Notes under the pieces: model-generated
Database searches by the model: none
What the model was told of the DNA's origin: nothing
Seen by the model: only the letters and a program-made list of their open reading frames with translations
Shown: piece after piece, positions 35,523 to 46,884 of the stretch
Layout: each line of letters starts with the position of its first letter
Position numbering within the stretch: position 1 is the first letter of the stretch
Origin: Neoscytalidium dimidiatum
Lineage: Eukaryota; Ascomycota; Dothideomycetes; Botryosphaeriales; Botryosphaeriaceae
Assembly: GCA_037367355.1 (NCBI GenBank)
Contig: CM074705.1
Span: 1,550,001 to 1,614,000 of the forward strand
DNA: 64,000 nucleotides
Direction: 5' to 3'
Translations under genes and position numbers: made by a program

Positions 35523-37247
35523 TCATTTCGCTTTACTCCTGAAGCTTCCCTCAAAACCAGGTCTGGCCTTTTTCTTGCCCGCCTTGAGTCTGTTGGCTTT
35601 CTTGCCAGGCTTGGTGCCCTTCTCCTCGCGCCGCTTCCGCAGATTCTCCTCGCGTTTCCTCTGGCGCATTTCCTTGCCCTTCTGCACACCCTCAATACGC
35701 TCGTTCCACTCCTTCTCGCTCTTTTTCTTCTGCTTGTCCTTGCGTTTGAGTGTCTTCTTGAGCAGGTTCATATCATCCTTGACCTTCTCTCCATGAGCCC
35801 GCTTCTTTGCATTCAGCCACAGATCCTTGGATTCAATTTCCTTGCGTTTTTCTTCATCAAGTCCAGCAAGACGCTGCCTCTTCTTCTCAGCAGCCTCAAG
35901 GGCCGTCTTAGGATCCGACCTGCCCTTCCTCTTCTTGGCATCGATAAGGTTTGAAGCGGTGGTGTCCATTTGTTGCCCATCATCAAAAGTAATGCGGCCG
36001 AAGGAGAAATTGTTTTCTTGTTCCATAGGTGAAAAGATGTCGGGCGTACCGGGTGAACCGGACCCGCGAAGCCGTGCAAGCTCGGCCTCAGCCGCCTTTC
36101 GTTGTTCCTCCTCCTTTGCCTGCTTTCGCGCCTCTTTCTTGCGTTGACGGCGCTCTTCTTCCTTGCGCCTCCGCGCCTCCATGAGCTCTTGACGGTTTCG
36201 TGCGGGTTTACCATCGATGCCGTCAGCCTTGCGCGCGGCACGAAGAGCCTCTATTCTCGCCTGCAGTCGCGCTTTGAGCACTTCTTGATCTACCTGGGGC
36301 ATTTGAATCTTTCCCGCTTTGTTTTTCAACTTTTTAGAGTTTTCTGAGGTCGCGGGAGGGACTATGGAGGACGAAGAGGAGGCAGAAGGGACGGCTGATG
36401 AAGCGGGAGATTCGGGAGAGGGAGAGGGAGATGCAGAGGTCCAGGAGTTGTCCTCGTCGTCTTTTTCCACGAGGCCGCTAACATCGACCTTCTCAATTTC
36501 TTCATCCGAAGCAGCGACATCAGACTCGGCATCGGACTGTTCTTCGGCTGCTGTTGCTTGTGTGGGTTTCGCAGCCTCCTTTTCGACATCCATCTTGTCG
36601 GCGTCTAAATTGGGCGCATTGGCGGAGGCGGACTCCTGACGTTGCTTTTTAGACTGAGCCTTCTCTTGCTGTTTTTCCTTCTTCTTCTGTCTTCTCTCCT
36701 CTATCTTCTTCTGCTTCTCTTCACGCTTCCGACGCGCCTCCTCGTCTTCTTCTTCGCCCGCCTCATCGTGCTCCTCGTCGGAAGCAGCCTCGTCCAGTTT
36801 CTGCTTCTTAGGCTCCTTCAACTTCAGACCTTGGCGTGGCTTTTCTTTGCCGGGGGCGTTGAGGTCGGAGAGGTCCTCGCTGTCGTCATCGCCGTCGAGC
36901 TCGCGCTTGCGCTTGCGCTCGTTCTCGTCCATAATGTCTTTGGCGGACTGGTTATTGCTCGGGTCGAGCTTTGCGCGCTTTGCGGCCTTCTTCTGGGCTT
37001 TGGTCTGCTTCTTGCGCTGCCATTGGTCCTGCAGGCAACGGCTTAGCTGGTGAGAAACTCGGTCGGACAGCCGAACATACACTCGTATCCTGAGCGTAGT
37101 AGTGCTTGGCAGGAATGAGGGACATGAGACCCTCGAAGGCCTGAGCGTGGCTCTTGAGACGCTCCTGTGCAGCGGTCGTGTCAGCGGATGGATTTGGGTG
37201 GTGGCGGCCGGGCGGCTTCAAGGGCTCACCTCCAGCTCGTCGGCCAT
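35523..37247 (-). CDS. rrp14: SURF6/Rrp14 nucleolar ribosome-biogenesis protein
   Basis: Exons 37247..37230 (18 nt, coding MADELE), 37164..37081 and 37028..35523 give 535 residues. The N-terminus reads RLKSHAQAFEGLMSLIPAKHYY, the Rrp14 N-terminal element, then QRKKQTKAQKKAAKRAKLD. A long charged middle section alternates Lys/Glu blocks and acidic stretches, predicted coiled or disordered. The C-terminal SURF6 domain starts about residue 290 (ARIEALRAARKADG) and includes ITFDDGQ, KKRAHGEKVKDDMNLLKKTLKR and a very basic end (KKANRLKAGKKKARPGFEG). The protein acts in the nucleolus in pre-60S and 40S assembly. The tiny first exon is inferred from the in-frame ATG, GTGAGC donor and CAG acceptor. 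Confidence 0.92.
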
Positions 37248-37957
37248 GGCGGATGTGCACGGCAAGCGGGATGCTGGTCCGGGAGGGATGCACAGGTCCT
37301 AGCAGTGCTCAGCGACAAGCGGGCGGGTGGACGGGGTCAGAAAGAGGTATGGGCAGAGAGCAGAGGCGTCCGCAAAGTTTCAATGCAGTGCGCGGAAATC
37401 TTGGCCCGCAGGCTCGCAAAAATCGCAGGGCCCGTGCGCGGGCGCTCCCTCGCTTTTCACTTTCACAGCTCACTCGCTCTTCCACGCAGGGAACTTGCGA
37501 AGGCGGGCGGCTTGGGCGCTTGGCTTGGTCCCTGCTCACCGTCCACCCGCCCGGCGGCACACGACACTCACTACGTACGCACCCTTCACCCGTCAAACGC
37601 GCAATAGTGTGTTTTGCATGAGCATTACCGTAGAGGTCCGTGGCCGCCTCATGCGCCACGCTGCGTTTTGCTGGCTCCCTTCGCCACGGCGGCCTGGGCA
37701 AACGCGCAAGCACATCCATCTGCTCAGCCTCCCCTGCCACGATCAGGGCAGGTACTGCTGTGCCAACCGCAAGGCTCCACGCCTGAGTCGCGAGCTTCTT
37801 CAGCGCTCGCTCACTCTCCATGCCCTACATTTAACCACCCACCCAAACCCTAAACCCCACCCACTCTCTCTCCTTCTCCGTGATCTTCCTGAGCCCGTCC
37901 CGCCCGCGCCGTTGCCTTTGTTTACCCCACGCTGCCGCCGCCCATCGTGACCAGAGC
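37248..37957. other. Divergent promoter region
   Basis: About 710 bp between SURF6 (-) and the unknown protein gene at 37958 (+). It includes C-rich tracts near 37850. Open frames here overlap each other and lack motifs. Confidence 0.5.
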
Positions 37958-40051
37958 ATGACATCGGCCGTCGAGGCAAAGTCGTTGTCGGCCCTGACAA
38001 TCCTAGCCTCGAACCCACCCCGCTACCCGCGCAATCCCACCCACGAGCGCCATGAGCCGCTGGTATTATACATCGAACGCGTCCCGGGAAGCAAAGGTCA
38101 GTCTTGTGTTTTTTTTTTCTCTCTTTCTTCTCGTTACCAACTCACCCAGCTGCAAGTGAGCTGACGTAAAGGCAGATGTCTTCCTGACGCCGATGAAACC
38201 CCGGGAGAAGGTCGTGACTGCCGAGGACGTCCAGAGCTCACTTTACTATCTGCACTTCGACACTCCTGAGGACGAGGAGCTAAAGGCTGCCGCTCTCGAG
38301 AATGACCCGCTTGCAAACGCCCAATCCGTTGAGTCGCAGGCCAACGACTCCACGCCTATCATCCGGAAGCCTTTGCGGAAGCCCCTGCCCTCAGGTCCAC
38401 CTGATGCCCAACCGCCAGCTCTTTCGTCCTCAAACTCAGTCAAAAGGAAACCTGTCTCTGCCATTCCTCCGCTAGCTATCAGAATAGACAGCGAGAATTT
38501 GCACAATGCTCCACCTCCACCTCCCCAGCACTCCCAGCCACCAATGCCCCCAAGCCCTATGTCCCATCGTCGTGGACGTTCAACTGAATTGCCACACAAG
38601 CAACAAGAAAATCTGCGCCCTGGCATGGAAAACCGCCGATGGTCCGCCCAGCCACCCGTGCGAGGACCCTCGCCTATGAGACAGAAGGCAGAGCTCCCTT
38701 TCTGGATGCAAGACCAGCCGAAGCGACTGAAGAGCCCTGCAAGAGAGCCAGAATCCCCCTACTCATCCAAGCCCAGTTTTGAAGGCCGCGTCGAATCTGG
38801 ACTGTTCTCGCCGGGTGCAGAATCTGAGCAAGGACTGTCCCTGACCCTCATACGGCGCGATCCGGCATCAGGGGCTCAGTGGAACGTTGGCAAGATCAAG
38901 GATCCCCCCGGCTACGAAATATACTCGGACAGCTCTGGTCGCCCGGTTCAAGAACGAGTGCGGAAGCCGGGAGCCCCTCTGTACATCGATATCAACAACC
39001 CGGGCTACACCAAATTTCTTTTCAACACCGATATCTCGTCCCCGCGCCGGAGTGAAGACAGCATGAACTCGTTTCGGAGCGGCCAGGCCGGGTCCAGAAA
39101 CTCTTTCCAGAGCCCAACCGGACCGGTCCCAGTGGATGCGACTTTTCGGAGGAGAATGTGGTATGAAGGCGCCAGGTACACGCCAGACTACTTTGGACAC
39201 AAAAAGACATTGTCGAACGATTCCAACTTGAGTGTCCCTGGAGGGTTTGGCGCAGGTGACCGTTCACCGATAGAGGAGGTGGACGGTCAAAGGCGGATTT
39301 CTGTGGGACACCAGGAAAGAAGATCTGGCTACAGAGGTTATGTGTTCGAGAGTCCGTGGAATGGGAGGTGTGAGTTCGTCACTGGGGGTGCTGGGGATTC
39401 TCTCAAGGTGAGTTGTATTCACGTATTCCACAGCATGTGAGCTTGGCGTCAACTCCCCGGCTCTGGAGAAACGCGTATTCGTGGAGAGTGGAGGTGTTTG
39501 TTTGGACACTCTTGGCGTCATCTTTCTTTCGGCTGTGTTCTCCAGGCCATTTCCCCAGACTTTCGTGAAGGCTTGCTTTGTTATGCCACATTGAATATGC
39601 TGACAGGCTATAGTGTCGTCATATTCTCCCGGTCACGAATGCCGCAATCCAGACGCCCGAGGCTGTTACTGTCAGCGAGCTACGGTTCAATCTCCCTGCC
39701 ATGCGCGGTCAATCATCGCATGCCGAGGAACGCTCGTCAAAGCGATCATCTTTCCTTCATCGATCGCCTATGCGGAAGCATACCTCATCTGTATCATCTC
39801 CTGGCCCTAGTGCGGAGGACATACTCGGAGGTGTAGCGTCGCTAGATTTATCGCTGGGATTGGAGTATGCAGGAGGTGGGTTTGGGGGCAAGCAGGCAAA
39901 GTTGGGAAAGTTGATTATCCGGGACGAGGGCTTGAAAATGATGGATTTGGTTGTTGCGGCAAACATGAGTCTCTGGTGTAGGGCATATGAGAAGGTGGAA
40001 GCAGCCGGAAGATTCAGGCATGACCCTCGAAACAGCACCGACGTGGTCTAA
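37958..40051 (+). CDS. Conserved-looking fungal protein of unknown function, 602 residues
   Basis: Exons 37958..38096, 38176..39407 and 39614..40051 join in frame. The N-terminal 90 residues look ordered (HEPLVLYIERVPGSKDVFLTP, SSLYYLHFDTPEDEEL). A Pro/Ser-rich disordered stretch follows to about 240. A second ordered block (SLTLIRRDPASGAQWNVGKI, GYEIYSDSSGRPV, LYIDINNPGYTKF, FRRRMWYEGARY) suggests a beta-rich domain, and GYVFESPWNGRCEFVTG precedes the last exon. That exon ends with KLGKLIIRDEGLKMMDLVVAANMSLWCRAYE. There is no signal peptide or membrane helix. I do not recognise the family. The last exon's acceptor (CTATAG at 39613) was picked because it is the only one that keeps the conserved-looking tail in frame. 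Confidence 0.75.
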
Positions 40052-40340
40052 AATCAGTTCGCTGGACGACAGCGTGGGTCGTCTTGTTTGGGTGACGACG
40101 GTGTATGACTGAGATTCGGAGAGCGACGCTACGACTTTAATCCGAACGATTTTGCAGCAGCGCTGCTTTCATTCACAACGGCGGCCCTTCCATATATATG
40201 CGCACCGGCATGAAGAGGCCGAAGATCTTTTGTCACCGTTCTACCTAAAAGCCTCTTCCACACCTCGTCATCGACCCACACTCGACGCGACCCAACCGAG
40301 ATCTTCGACAACCGCGCCTGCGACTCGCGCAATCGCCAAC

Positions 40341-41658
40341 ATGGCTCCGCGTCGTGCTCTTCGAGCCTCCGGCTTCGACATCGTCGTGCAGCATGCGGAT
40401 GGCGCCTTCAAGCTCCATCAGATGATCCACAAGAACAGGGCCGAGTTCCAGGCGGCCAAGTCGCTCTTCATCCAGATTTCTGAGGCCGGTTTCGACGAGT
40501 TTGAAGATGATCAGTGGGCCATGGTCCTCGAGAGCATCCGCCCTGAGAATGTAAGTCAGCGACCGCGCGCAGCGGCTCGATGCTATTGCCCAAGCGGGCC
40601 AACACCGCCGCATACATTTTGTACTAATCAGGTTTGGTATACAGGTTAAGCACAACCTCAAGCACGTCAAGATTGAGATCATTGGAGAGGACAAGTTCTC
40701 GGGTTATCTGCCCACGATCTCTGCACCTTCTACCACCAGCAACTTGTACACCGCCAAGGAGAAGCCGCCGCTCTCGCGCCGCAACGAACCTCTCGTCAGC
40801 AGGAACTTCGAGCGCGCTTTCATCAAGGCACTCGCTAACGTCCGCGACATTGAGAAGGTCGAGATTTCCGGCCCTATGGAGGCTCAGTTGAAGAAGCGGC
40901 TTGCGGTGGCCATGACAACGCGCACCGGCGGCAAGGTGCGCGACTGGCGCTACGGCGGAAGTCTCCGTTCGGACGATGATATCAGCGTCGGTACCTGGTC
41001 TGCAGTCATGCAGGAGACGGACGAGGAAGAGTCGTACGCCGCTACGGCATACAAGAAGAACGGGTTCCGGGACCAAGTCTTTCTCCCAGCCCAGCCCCAG
41101 CAGATCCTCGCTATCGCCAAGTACGACGAGGAGGGTCGCCAGACGATTACACGCCTCGGACCGGTCGGACAGATGATCAAGCCCAAGGCTCCCATGGATC
41201 TCTCTGCAGACGACGAGGACACGAAGCTTTGCTCGCCGAGTTCTGGCAATGGTCCCAAGGCTGCCGTGTTCAAGGGAAGCAACAGGAACAAGTCGGCGGG
41301 GTCCACCGGCTACGATGCTGGAGTGGGCAACTCGAAGATCAAGGAAGAGGAGATCAACGACGGCAACAACAACTACCCTCTCAGCTTCGAGCGCAACGGT
41401 GACAAGCGTCGTCGCGTGTCTTCTGGCCATCAGGCATCCGTGACTGACGGTAAGCTCGGTAAGTGTCAAGCACCTCCACCACGTGCTGATTATGGGAAAC
41501 ACCGATACACTAAACAGACAGTTGTTGATCAGACCTTCGACGATGGCGTCGAAGATGGCGAAGAGTACGACGATGCCTCCACCTCCTCGAGCTTCAGCTG
41601 GACGGAAGAAGAGATCCCTCCTGACGACGACCCGAACGATGAGGATTTCGAGCCCTGA
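40341..41658 (+). CDS. Fungal protein of unknown function, 386 residues
   Basis: Exons 40341..40550, 40645..41458 and 41522..41658. A TATATAT motif lies about 145 bp before the ATG. The N-terminal third looks helical and ordered (DIVVQHADGAFKLHQMIHKN, FIQISEAGFDEFEDDQWAM), then basic and acidic segments lead to a C-terminus that is strongly acidic (EDGEEYDD and PPDDDPNDEDFEP) with a KRRR basic patch at about residue 325 that could act as a nuclear signal. The last intron (63 nt) is a multiple of three and is open, so a retained-intron form with 21 extra residues is possible. No known domain recognised. Confidence 0.75.
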
Positions 41659-41846
41659 GTGGTGGTGGACAAGTGGCAAACGCCAGAGACAGTTCGGTCA
41701 CAAGATTGGCGGCGATACGACTCTCGATTGCAACCTGAACGGCTGGTGAGGGCCCGGTGGGAAAATCTTTTGGGAGCGAAGGGACCATGGCACGACAGGG
41801 TAGCACAAACATCGTCCCGGATGGTAGACGGGAAAACTAAAAAAGT

Positions 41847-41870
41847 AAAAAAAAAAAAAAAAAAAAAAAA
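41847..41870. repeat. A24 homopolymer
   Basis: Uninterrupted 24 A about 190 bp after the stop codon of the preceding gene. No target-site duplication or second retro-copy was noticed, so it is treated as a plain homopolymer. Confidence 0.8.
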
Positions 41871-42436
41871 TGGAGCCCGTCTCGCGGGAGGTTTCCCTGG
41901 CTTAGGCACTGTACTATTGTTGTACACAGCGTGGTTCGATGTCGGGCGTAACATAAGGTGGGATGTGTCCTTTGTGTGAGAACGGTCTTTTTCTGCAGCA
42001 GCGAGCAGGTGACGGGATAATGTTATAGGCGAGTGGAGGCAGCTGAGTAGACTCGAAATAGACGGGCGGACGAGCGCAGGGATCTCCTTTGGGCTCTGGG
42101 GGGACGGACGGCGGTGCTGGAATAGGAAAGCACCCTGGCGCGGCGGGCTCATCAGGGCCGGGGGGGAGAGAGGGAGAGAGGGAGAGAAGGGACCAGTGGG
42201 CGGACGCTGAGTCCGAGATGGCGATGACGTTGGATTGCTCGATCGGCCGGGGCGACGGGAGTGGTCTGGGTCGGAGCTAAATATGGAAGTGGTGGCCGAC
42301 GCGCCGACCCCGCGGAGCTCGTGGCGCGCAGGGAAACAGCGTCGAGAATGCTCGGGCCCAGCTAGCTTTGCATATACGGAGAGCGGGCGCTGGGTGGCAT
42401 GTGGCATGTGGGATGTGGGAGTGGGATGTGCGACCA

Positions 42437-42468
42437 CCTACCTACCTACCTACCTCCCTACCTACCTG
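42437..42468. repeat. CCTA tetranucleotide repeat
   Basis: Seven CCTA units, interrupted once by CCTC after the fifth, in the promoter region of the homeobox gene. Confidence 0.8.
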
Positions 42469-43442
42469 GCTTTCTACCTCTGTCCAATCTGCCGACAGAC
42501 AGGTGCGCCCACCCTTGCGCGACACGACCGCGTGCCGTGTCGTCTCATCGCCTCTTGCAGATTGCGGGATCGCGTGTCCCCCAGGTACTGTGGTACAGGG
42601 GAGAGTACAGGATCTAGCTGTTTAAGTAGACTGGCTGGCAGCTGGCACTAGCGCCCTCGGCCTCGGGCGTATTCCACCTCGTCGCGCTGATGAATCCGTT
42701 ATTAATCTTCTGCAATCAACACCACCCTCTTCGCTGTGCAATCGCCATCGCAACCGCACCACGTCTGCCCAGCACACAGCAGAAAGCAAGTGGCGATGAC
42801 GCAGCCGCGCTGGAAGCATCTCCAGGCTGCTCGCATGCGCGATGCGGAATGAGAGCGCGCATCACTGGCTCGCCGACGCACCACCCTTCCCCTCCCCCGG
42901 CCGCACCCGAGCGCGGCGTTCTGCAGCCACCAGCCCAACCCCAGATCTCTCGCAATGCATCCGGAAATAAATGCTGGGTGCTATCGGCTGCCCATTGAGC
43001 TCGTCCAGCGGCACGGTCCGACGCCACCTGACGACAGTGTCGCTTGAAGGAGCCGTCAGCGCATGCGAACGTGCGTGCAAGTGGGCTATTTTTACGCCCT
43101 CCACTCACATCTCCCTCTGCCCGTTTTCCAGACTTTTCCGTCGCTGAACCACGTAATCAGCCCTGGCCCTTTGTCATGGCCTGCCCACCAACTGTCCCAC
43201 GGGGGCCGTTTCTCGTAGGGCTGCCGCACGGGGCACTGGGTTATGCCAGGCTTACTTGAAGCTGATAAACAGGGCGTCGTGAGTAAGCCTCATGCCGCTC
43301 TCAGGCACGCGTGCGGCTCTGGCCTGCTCCAGCCGCCCACCACGCCCGTACGGATCGATGTCTCCTTTATAATTGCCCCGTTGTCCGGGGGGAGGGGGAG
43401 GGAGCCTCCCCGTTGCCACCCTCGTCCCGACACTCTCTGACA

Positions 43443-45586
43443 ATGGATCGCCGGAGACAGCAGAGCCACGACCGAGACGACGATAGCGACACCATGCAAG
43501 CCTACTTCCACCCGCAGACCGCTCTGATGCAGCAGTGGCCCGAGGCCATGGACATTGACCACCACCACCATCACCACCACCATCAGCAGCAGCAGCACCC
43601 TGAAGATATATCGTGGAACTATGGCGGGCCGGCCGCGTCCAATTGGTAAGTCAAGTCCCCACCACTCCACCCACTTGCGCAGCCCTCATACTCACTCACT
43701 CACTCACTTCTCAAAGGTGGCTCTCGCAAGAATCTCAAGATCAGTTCAATCAATTCGCTCATTTCCCGCCTCAAACGAGCGGAGGCTGGCCCGTTGTTGA
43801 TCACCATCCGGCCGGCCCTCTCGATTATCAGGGCGCCCAATTCCATCCGAGCGCCACCTTGCCTCCCGCCGCGGCCTTCGACTCCATCCCGGCCACCGGT
43901 CAATTGATCCCAGACGACGAGCTCGACAGCCTCCTGAATCCGGGTAATTTCCACTCGGATCTGGACCTGGACCTGGGGCACCCGGAGCGTCAGGGGAACC
44001 AGCACCAGCTACAGGCGCAGTTCCACCACGACCGGCAGCAGCAACAGCAGCATCAGCATCAGCATCAGCAGCAGAGGGTGCGCCAGCGCATCTCCTCGCC
44101 CGCCAAGGCCATCTTGCAGAAGTGGTTCGACGATCACATAGAAGATCCCTACCTGGAGAGAGAGGACGTCTCGACGCTGTCCGAAGCCACCGGCCTCACC
44201 GCGCGCCAGGTGAGGACCTTTTTCGCGAACGCGCGGGCCCGGAAGCTGCCAGGGCCCGTCCCCAGCGGTGGCAGCGGCAGCAGCGGTCAGCTGTCCCCAC
44301 CGGCTTCTTTCACCCCCGCTGCTGGCGCCAGAGAGCCCAAGGTTTCCCGGACGCCGAGCTACAAGTCCGGGCAGCCCCACGGAAGCGCCGTGCCTCTGGT
44401 GAAGCCGGACCCCGGCGCACGGCTGAGCAGCCCTTTCCCGGGACAGCAGCAGAGCCCGATGCAGCGTTATCTGTCCAGCTCGCCCGAGGACGAAGGGATC
44501 CCGGAGGAGAGGCTGCGGCATGCGGCAGCCTCGTTCGCGACGCCTCAGTCGTCAGCCGCAGCCGCAGCCGCAGCCGCAGCAGCAGCAGCACAGGCGAGCA
44601 CCACGGAGGGGTACGGCTCGGCAAACAGGCATCCTGATGTCGTCGCCCCCTCGGAGGCCGGAGCCAGCAGCAACTCGTCCAACTCGTCCCACGCCAGCGT
44701 CGACTCGGCCGTCAACCGCGTGCCGCGGCGCGGGCGCAAGCGGCATCGCGGCTCGCTGCGGCGGAGCGGCAACGCCGTCGTCCGCGAGCGCGGCGACGCC
44801 AGCAAGATCTTCCAGTGCACCTTCTGCAACCGCGACTTCGCCCAGAAGTACGACTGGCGCCGGCACGAGGAGTCCGTCCACATGCCGCAGAAGGAGTGGA
44901 TCTGCATGCCCGACGGCGGCGCCGTGCGCCTCCTTGACGGCGCCGACGAGAATGACGACGACGACGATGAGAACAACATCGACAAGGTCAAGAAGAACAG
45001 CAGCAGCAGCCGGCACCGCGTCTTCTGCGTCTTCTGCGGGCAGGCCAACCCGACCCACGACCACCTGGTGCGGCGGCACAACTACGCGCCGTGCCTGGGC
45101 GCGCCGCGGGCGTCGCGCACCTTCACGCGCAAGGACAAGCTGATCCAGCACCTGGGCCAGGTGCACAGGCAGACGCACATGTCGGCCGCCATGCAGGCGT
45201 CGTGGTGCCGCCGCGTCGCGCGCAGCGTCGCCATCGCCTGCGGCCTCTGCGGCGCCCGCCTGCCCGCCTGGGCCGAGCGCGTCGAGCACATCGCCGCCCA
45301 CTTCGCCGACGGCATCGACATGCGCTTCTGGCTCGGCGCCCCCGGCGGCGTCGCGTCCCTGACTTCTCCGTCGCCGTCGGACCCCCATCATCATAATCAC
45401 CACGACCTCAACCGCAACCTCCTCCCCTCGTCCTCGTCCTCCCCCTCGTTGTCGTCATCGTCGTCGTCCTCCTCCTCGACTCCGACCCCGACCCCGACTT
45501 CGACCCTGACCCCGACGATCCACACAATCGACCCCCTCTTCCCCTTGCACGATCCCACCGCCGCCGCCGCAACCGCTCCACGCTCC

Positions 45587-45624
<38 letters not shown>

Positions 45625-45895
45625 CCTCACCCCTCAGCACGCCTGCGCCTTCTGCCCCCTCCGCTTCCCCCGCTACGCCGACACCGTCTTCCACGAGCGC
45701 CAGGCCCACCGCATCTACAAGGTCCGCCCGCCCGCCACCGACGACGGCGTGAGCGTCAATCCGCTGCGGTCGTCGCGTGGGAAGGAGATGGCTGCTGTTG
45801 CTGTTGCTGGTGGGGGTGGGGCCGTCGTGGTGAGGAGGGGTGGTGGTGGTGGTGGTGGTGGCGGGGCGATGGCTTTGGTGGCTCAGGGGCGGTAG
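43443..45895 (+). CDS. Homeodomain (TALE-like) plus C2H2 zinc-finger transcription factor
   Basis: Exons 43443..43645 and 43717..45895 give 793 residues. A His/Gln tract occurs at about residues 39-52. A homeodomain of the TALE/KN kind follows: ISSPAKAILQKWFDDHIEDP, then LTARQVRTFFANARARK with the helix-3 N-A-R core. C2H2 motifs follow: FQCTFCNRDFAQKYDWRRHE...H, FCVFCGQANPTHDHLVRRH, and a degenerate AHFADG region after CGLCGARLPAW. The fourth (HACAFCPLRFPRYADTVFHE) lies after Ser, Pro/Thr and poly-Asn (about 45589-45624) tracts. A Gly-rich tail ends the protein. Nuclear DNA-binding regulator; related fungal proteins have this homeodomain-zinc finger combination, with targets mostly unknown. 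Long ORFs on the other strand are artefacts of GC and repeats. Confidence 0.88.
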
Positions 45896-46605
45896 GAAGG
45901 GGTGGTGGTAGTGGTGGGAGTGGGAGAGTGAGTGTGAGTGCCGGTGCGAGGAGGGGAGGGGAGGGAATAGTGGAGATGAAAGGGAGGGGTTAGGAGAGCC
46001 GGAGGGGGGGGGAGAGAAGGCAGGAGATGGATGGAAGGAGAAGGAGAAGGACAAGGACAAGGGCGAGATCGAATCGAGACGAGACGGACGTGAGAGGCCA
46101 AGCTGGAGTCAAATTCCGGACGGATTGAATCGGAGAGAATCTCTCTCGCGGCTACGGCGGGAGCGGTGACCTGCCAGGGGTGTGTGGTCAGGACGGCCTT
46201 CCTTTCCTCTCCCCCTCACGATCGAAACGGGCTAAGGGAAGAAGGCCTTTCTATATGCGCCGGGCACATATATATATATTTTTCTATCCTCACGATCGCT
46301 TGGCGCGGGGAAATGCATGCAACGGAGTTCTTCGGGTTTCGACAACCGGAATTAACGAAAAAGCAATGATGTCAGATAGAACGGTTGGGTTATAGACGGA
46401 GGGGTTGGGATAGACGTTTCATGTGTACTTAGATGGTGGATACCCTCGCTTTGACGACAGGACAATTCACGCAAGAATATACATACAATCCATTGAGAGC
46501 ATCATGAACATGGCACAGATGAATTCGTCTCATTTCTCTTGACTACTGGATGACTCTTTTCCAGGACATTCTCATGAACGCATGTGAGATCCGTGCGCTC
46601 TGCAC

Positions 46606-46643
<38 letters not shown>

Positions 46644-46884
46644 GCGGCCTGAACAATCTCTCTGATGAAGAAAGTCTTGTGTCTCATGCAACCGAGCGTC
46701 GTCTGTGCTTGCCGACAGCGTGCTTAAAGTTGAGAGAAAAGCCAGAACCATGCACGCCTTGTATCCACGACCGTCTACTGAAACTCCTAAAGAAAATGCA
46801 CTGATACTTCGTAGCTAACAGCTGCGTGTCCTTGCTCATGAACGTTGTGGATGCCATACGCCGAGCCCCAGTCATGTACGCCAG
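45896..46884. other. Convergent 3' spacer with GA microsatellite
   Basis: About 990 bp between the homeobox gene (+) and ATG9 (-). G-rich purine sequence (45896-46060), TATATATA at about 46268-46278 and a GA repeat. No gene seen. Confidence 0.55.
46609..46642. repeat. GA dinucleotide repeat
   Basis: About 17 GA units without interruption, in the 3' spacer of ATG9. Confidence 0.9.

Larger units (their letters stand above)
41659..43442. other. Long regulatory region upstream of the homeobox gene
   Basis: About 1.8 kb. Contents: A24 homopolymer (41847-41870), GA-rich stretches (about 42165-42190), a (CCTA)n repeat (about 42437-42468) and C-rich leader just before the ATG. ORFs across it are short or low-complexity. 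A long 5' region is common for fungal developmental regulators. Confidence 0.5.

Noticed and set aside
40624..41679. 351-residue minus-strand ORF
   Set aside because: Antisense to the gene at 40341-41658; hydrophobic/Arg-rich pattern follows from the complementary codons, not from a membrane protein.
41847..41870. Poly(A) tail of a retroelement
   Set aside because: No reverse-transcriptase remnant, no flanking duplication, no second copy seen in the window.
42437..42468. CRISPR-like or telomere-like repeat
   Set aside because: Simple tetranucleotide microsatellite without spacers; fungal telomere repeats are TTAGGG.
44552..45403. 283-residue minus-strand ORF
   Set aside because: Antisense to the homeobox/zinc-finger gene; Val/Ala/Gly-rich with no family signature.
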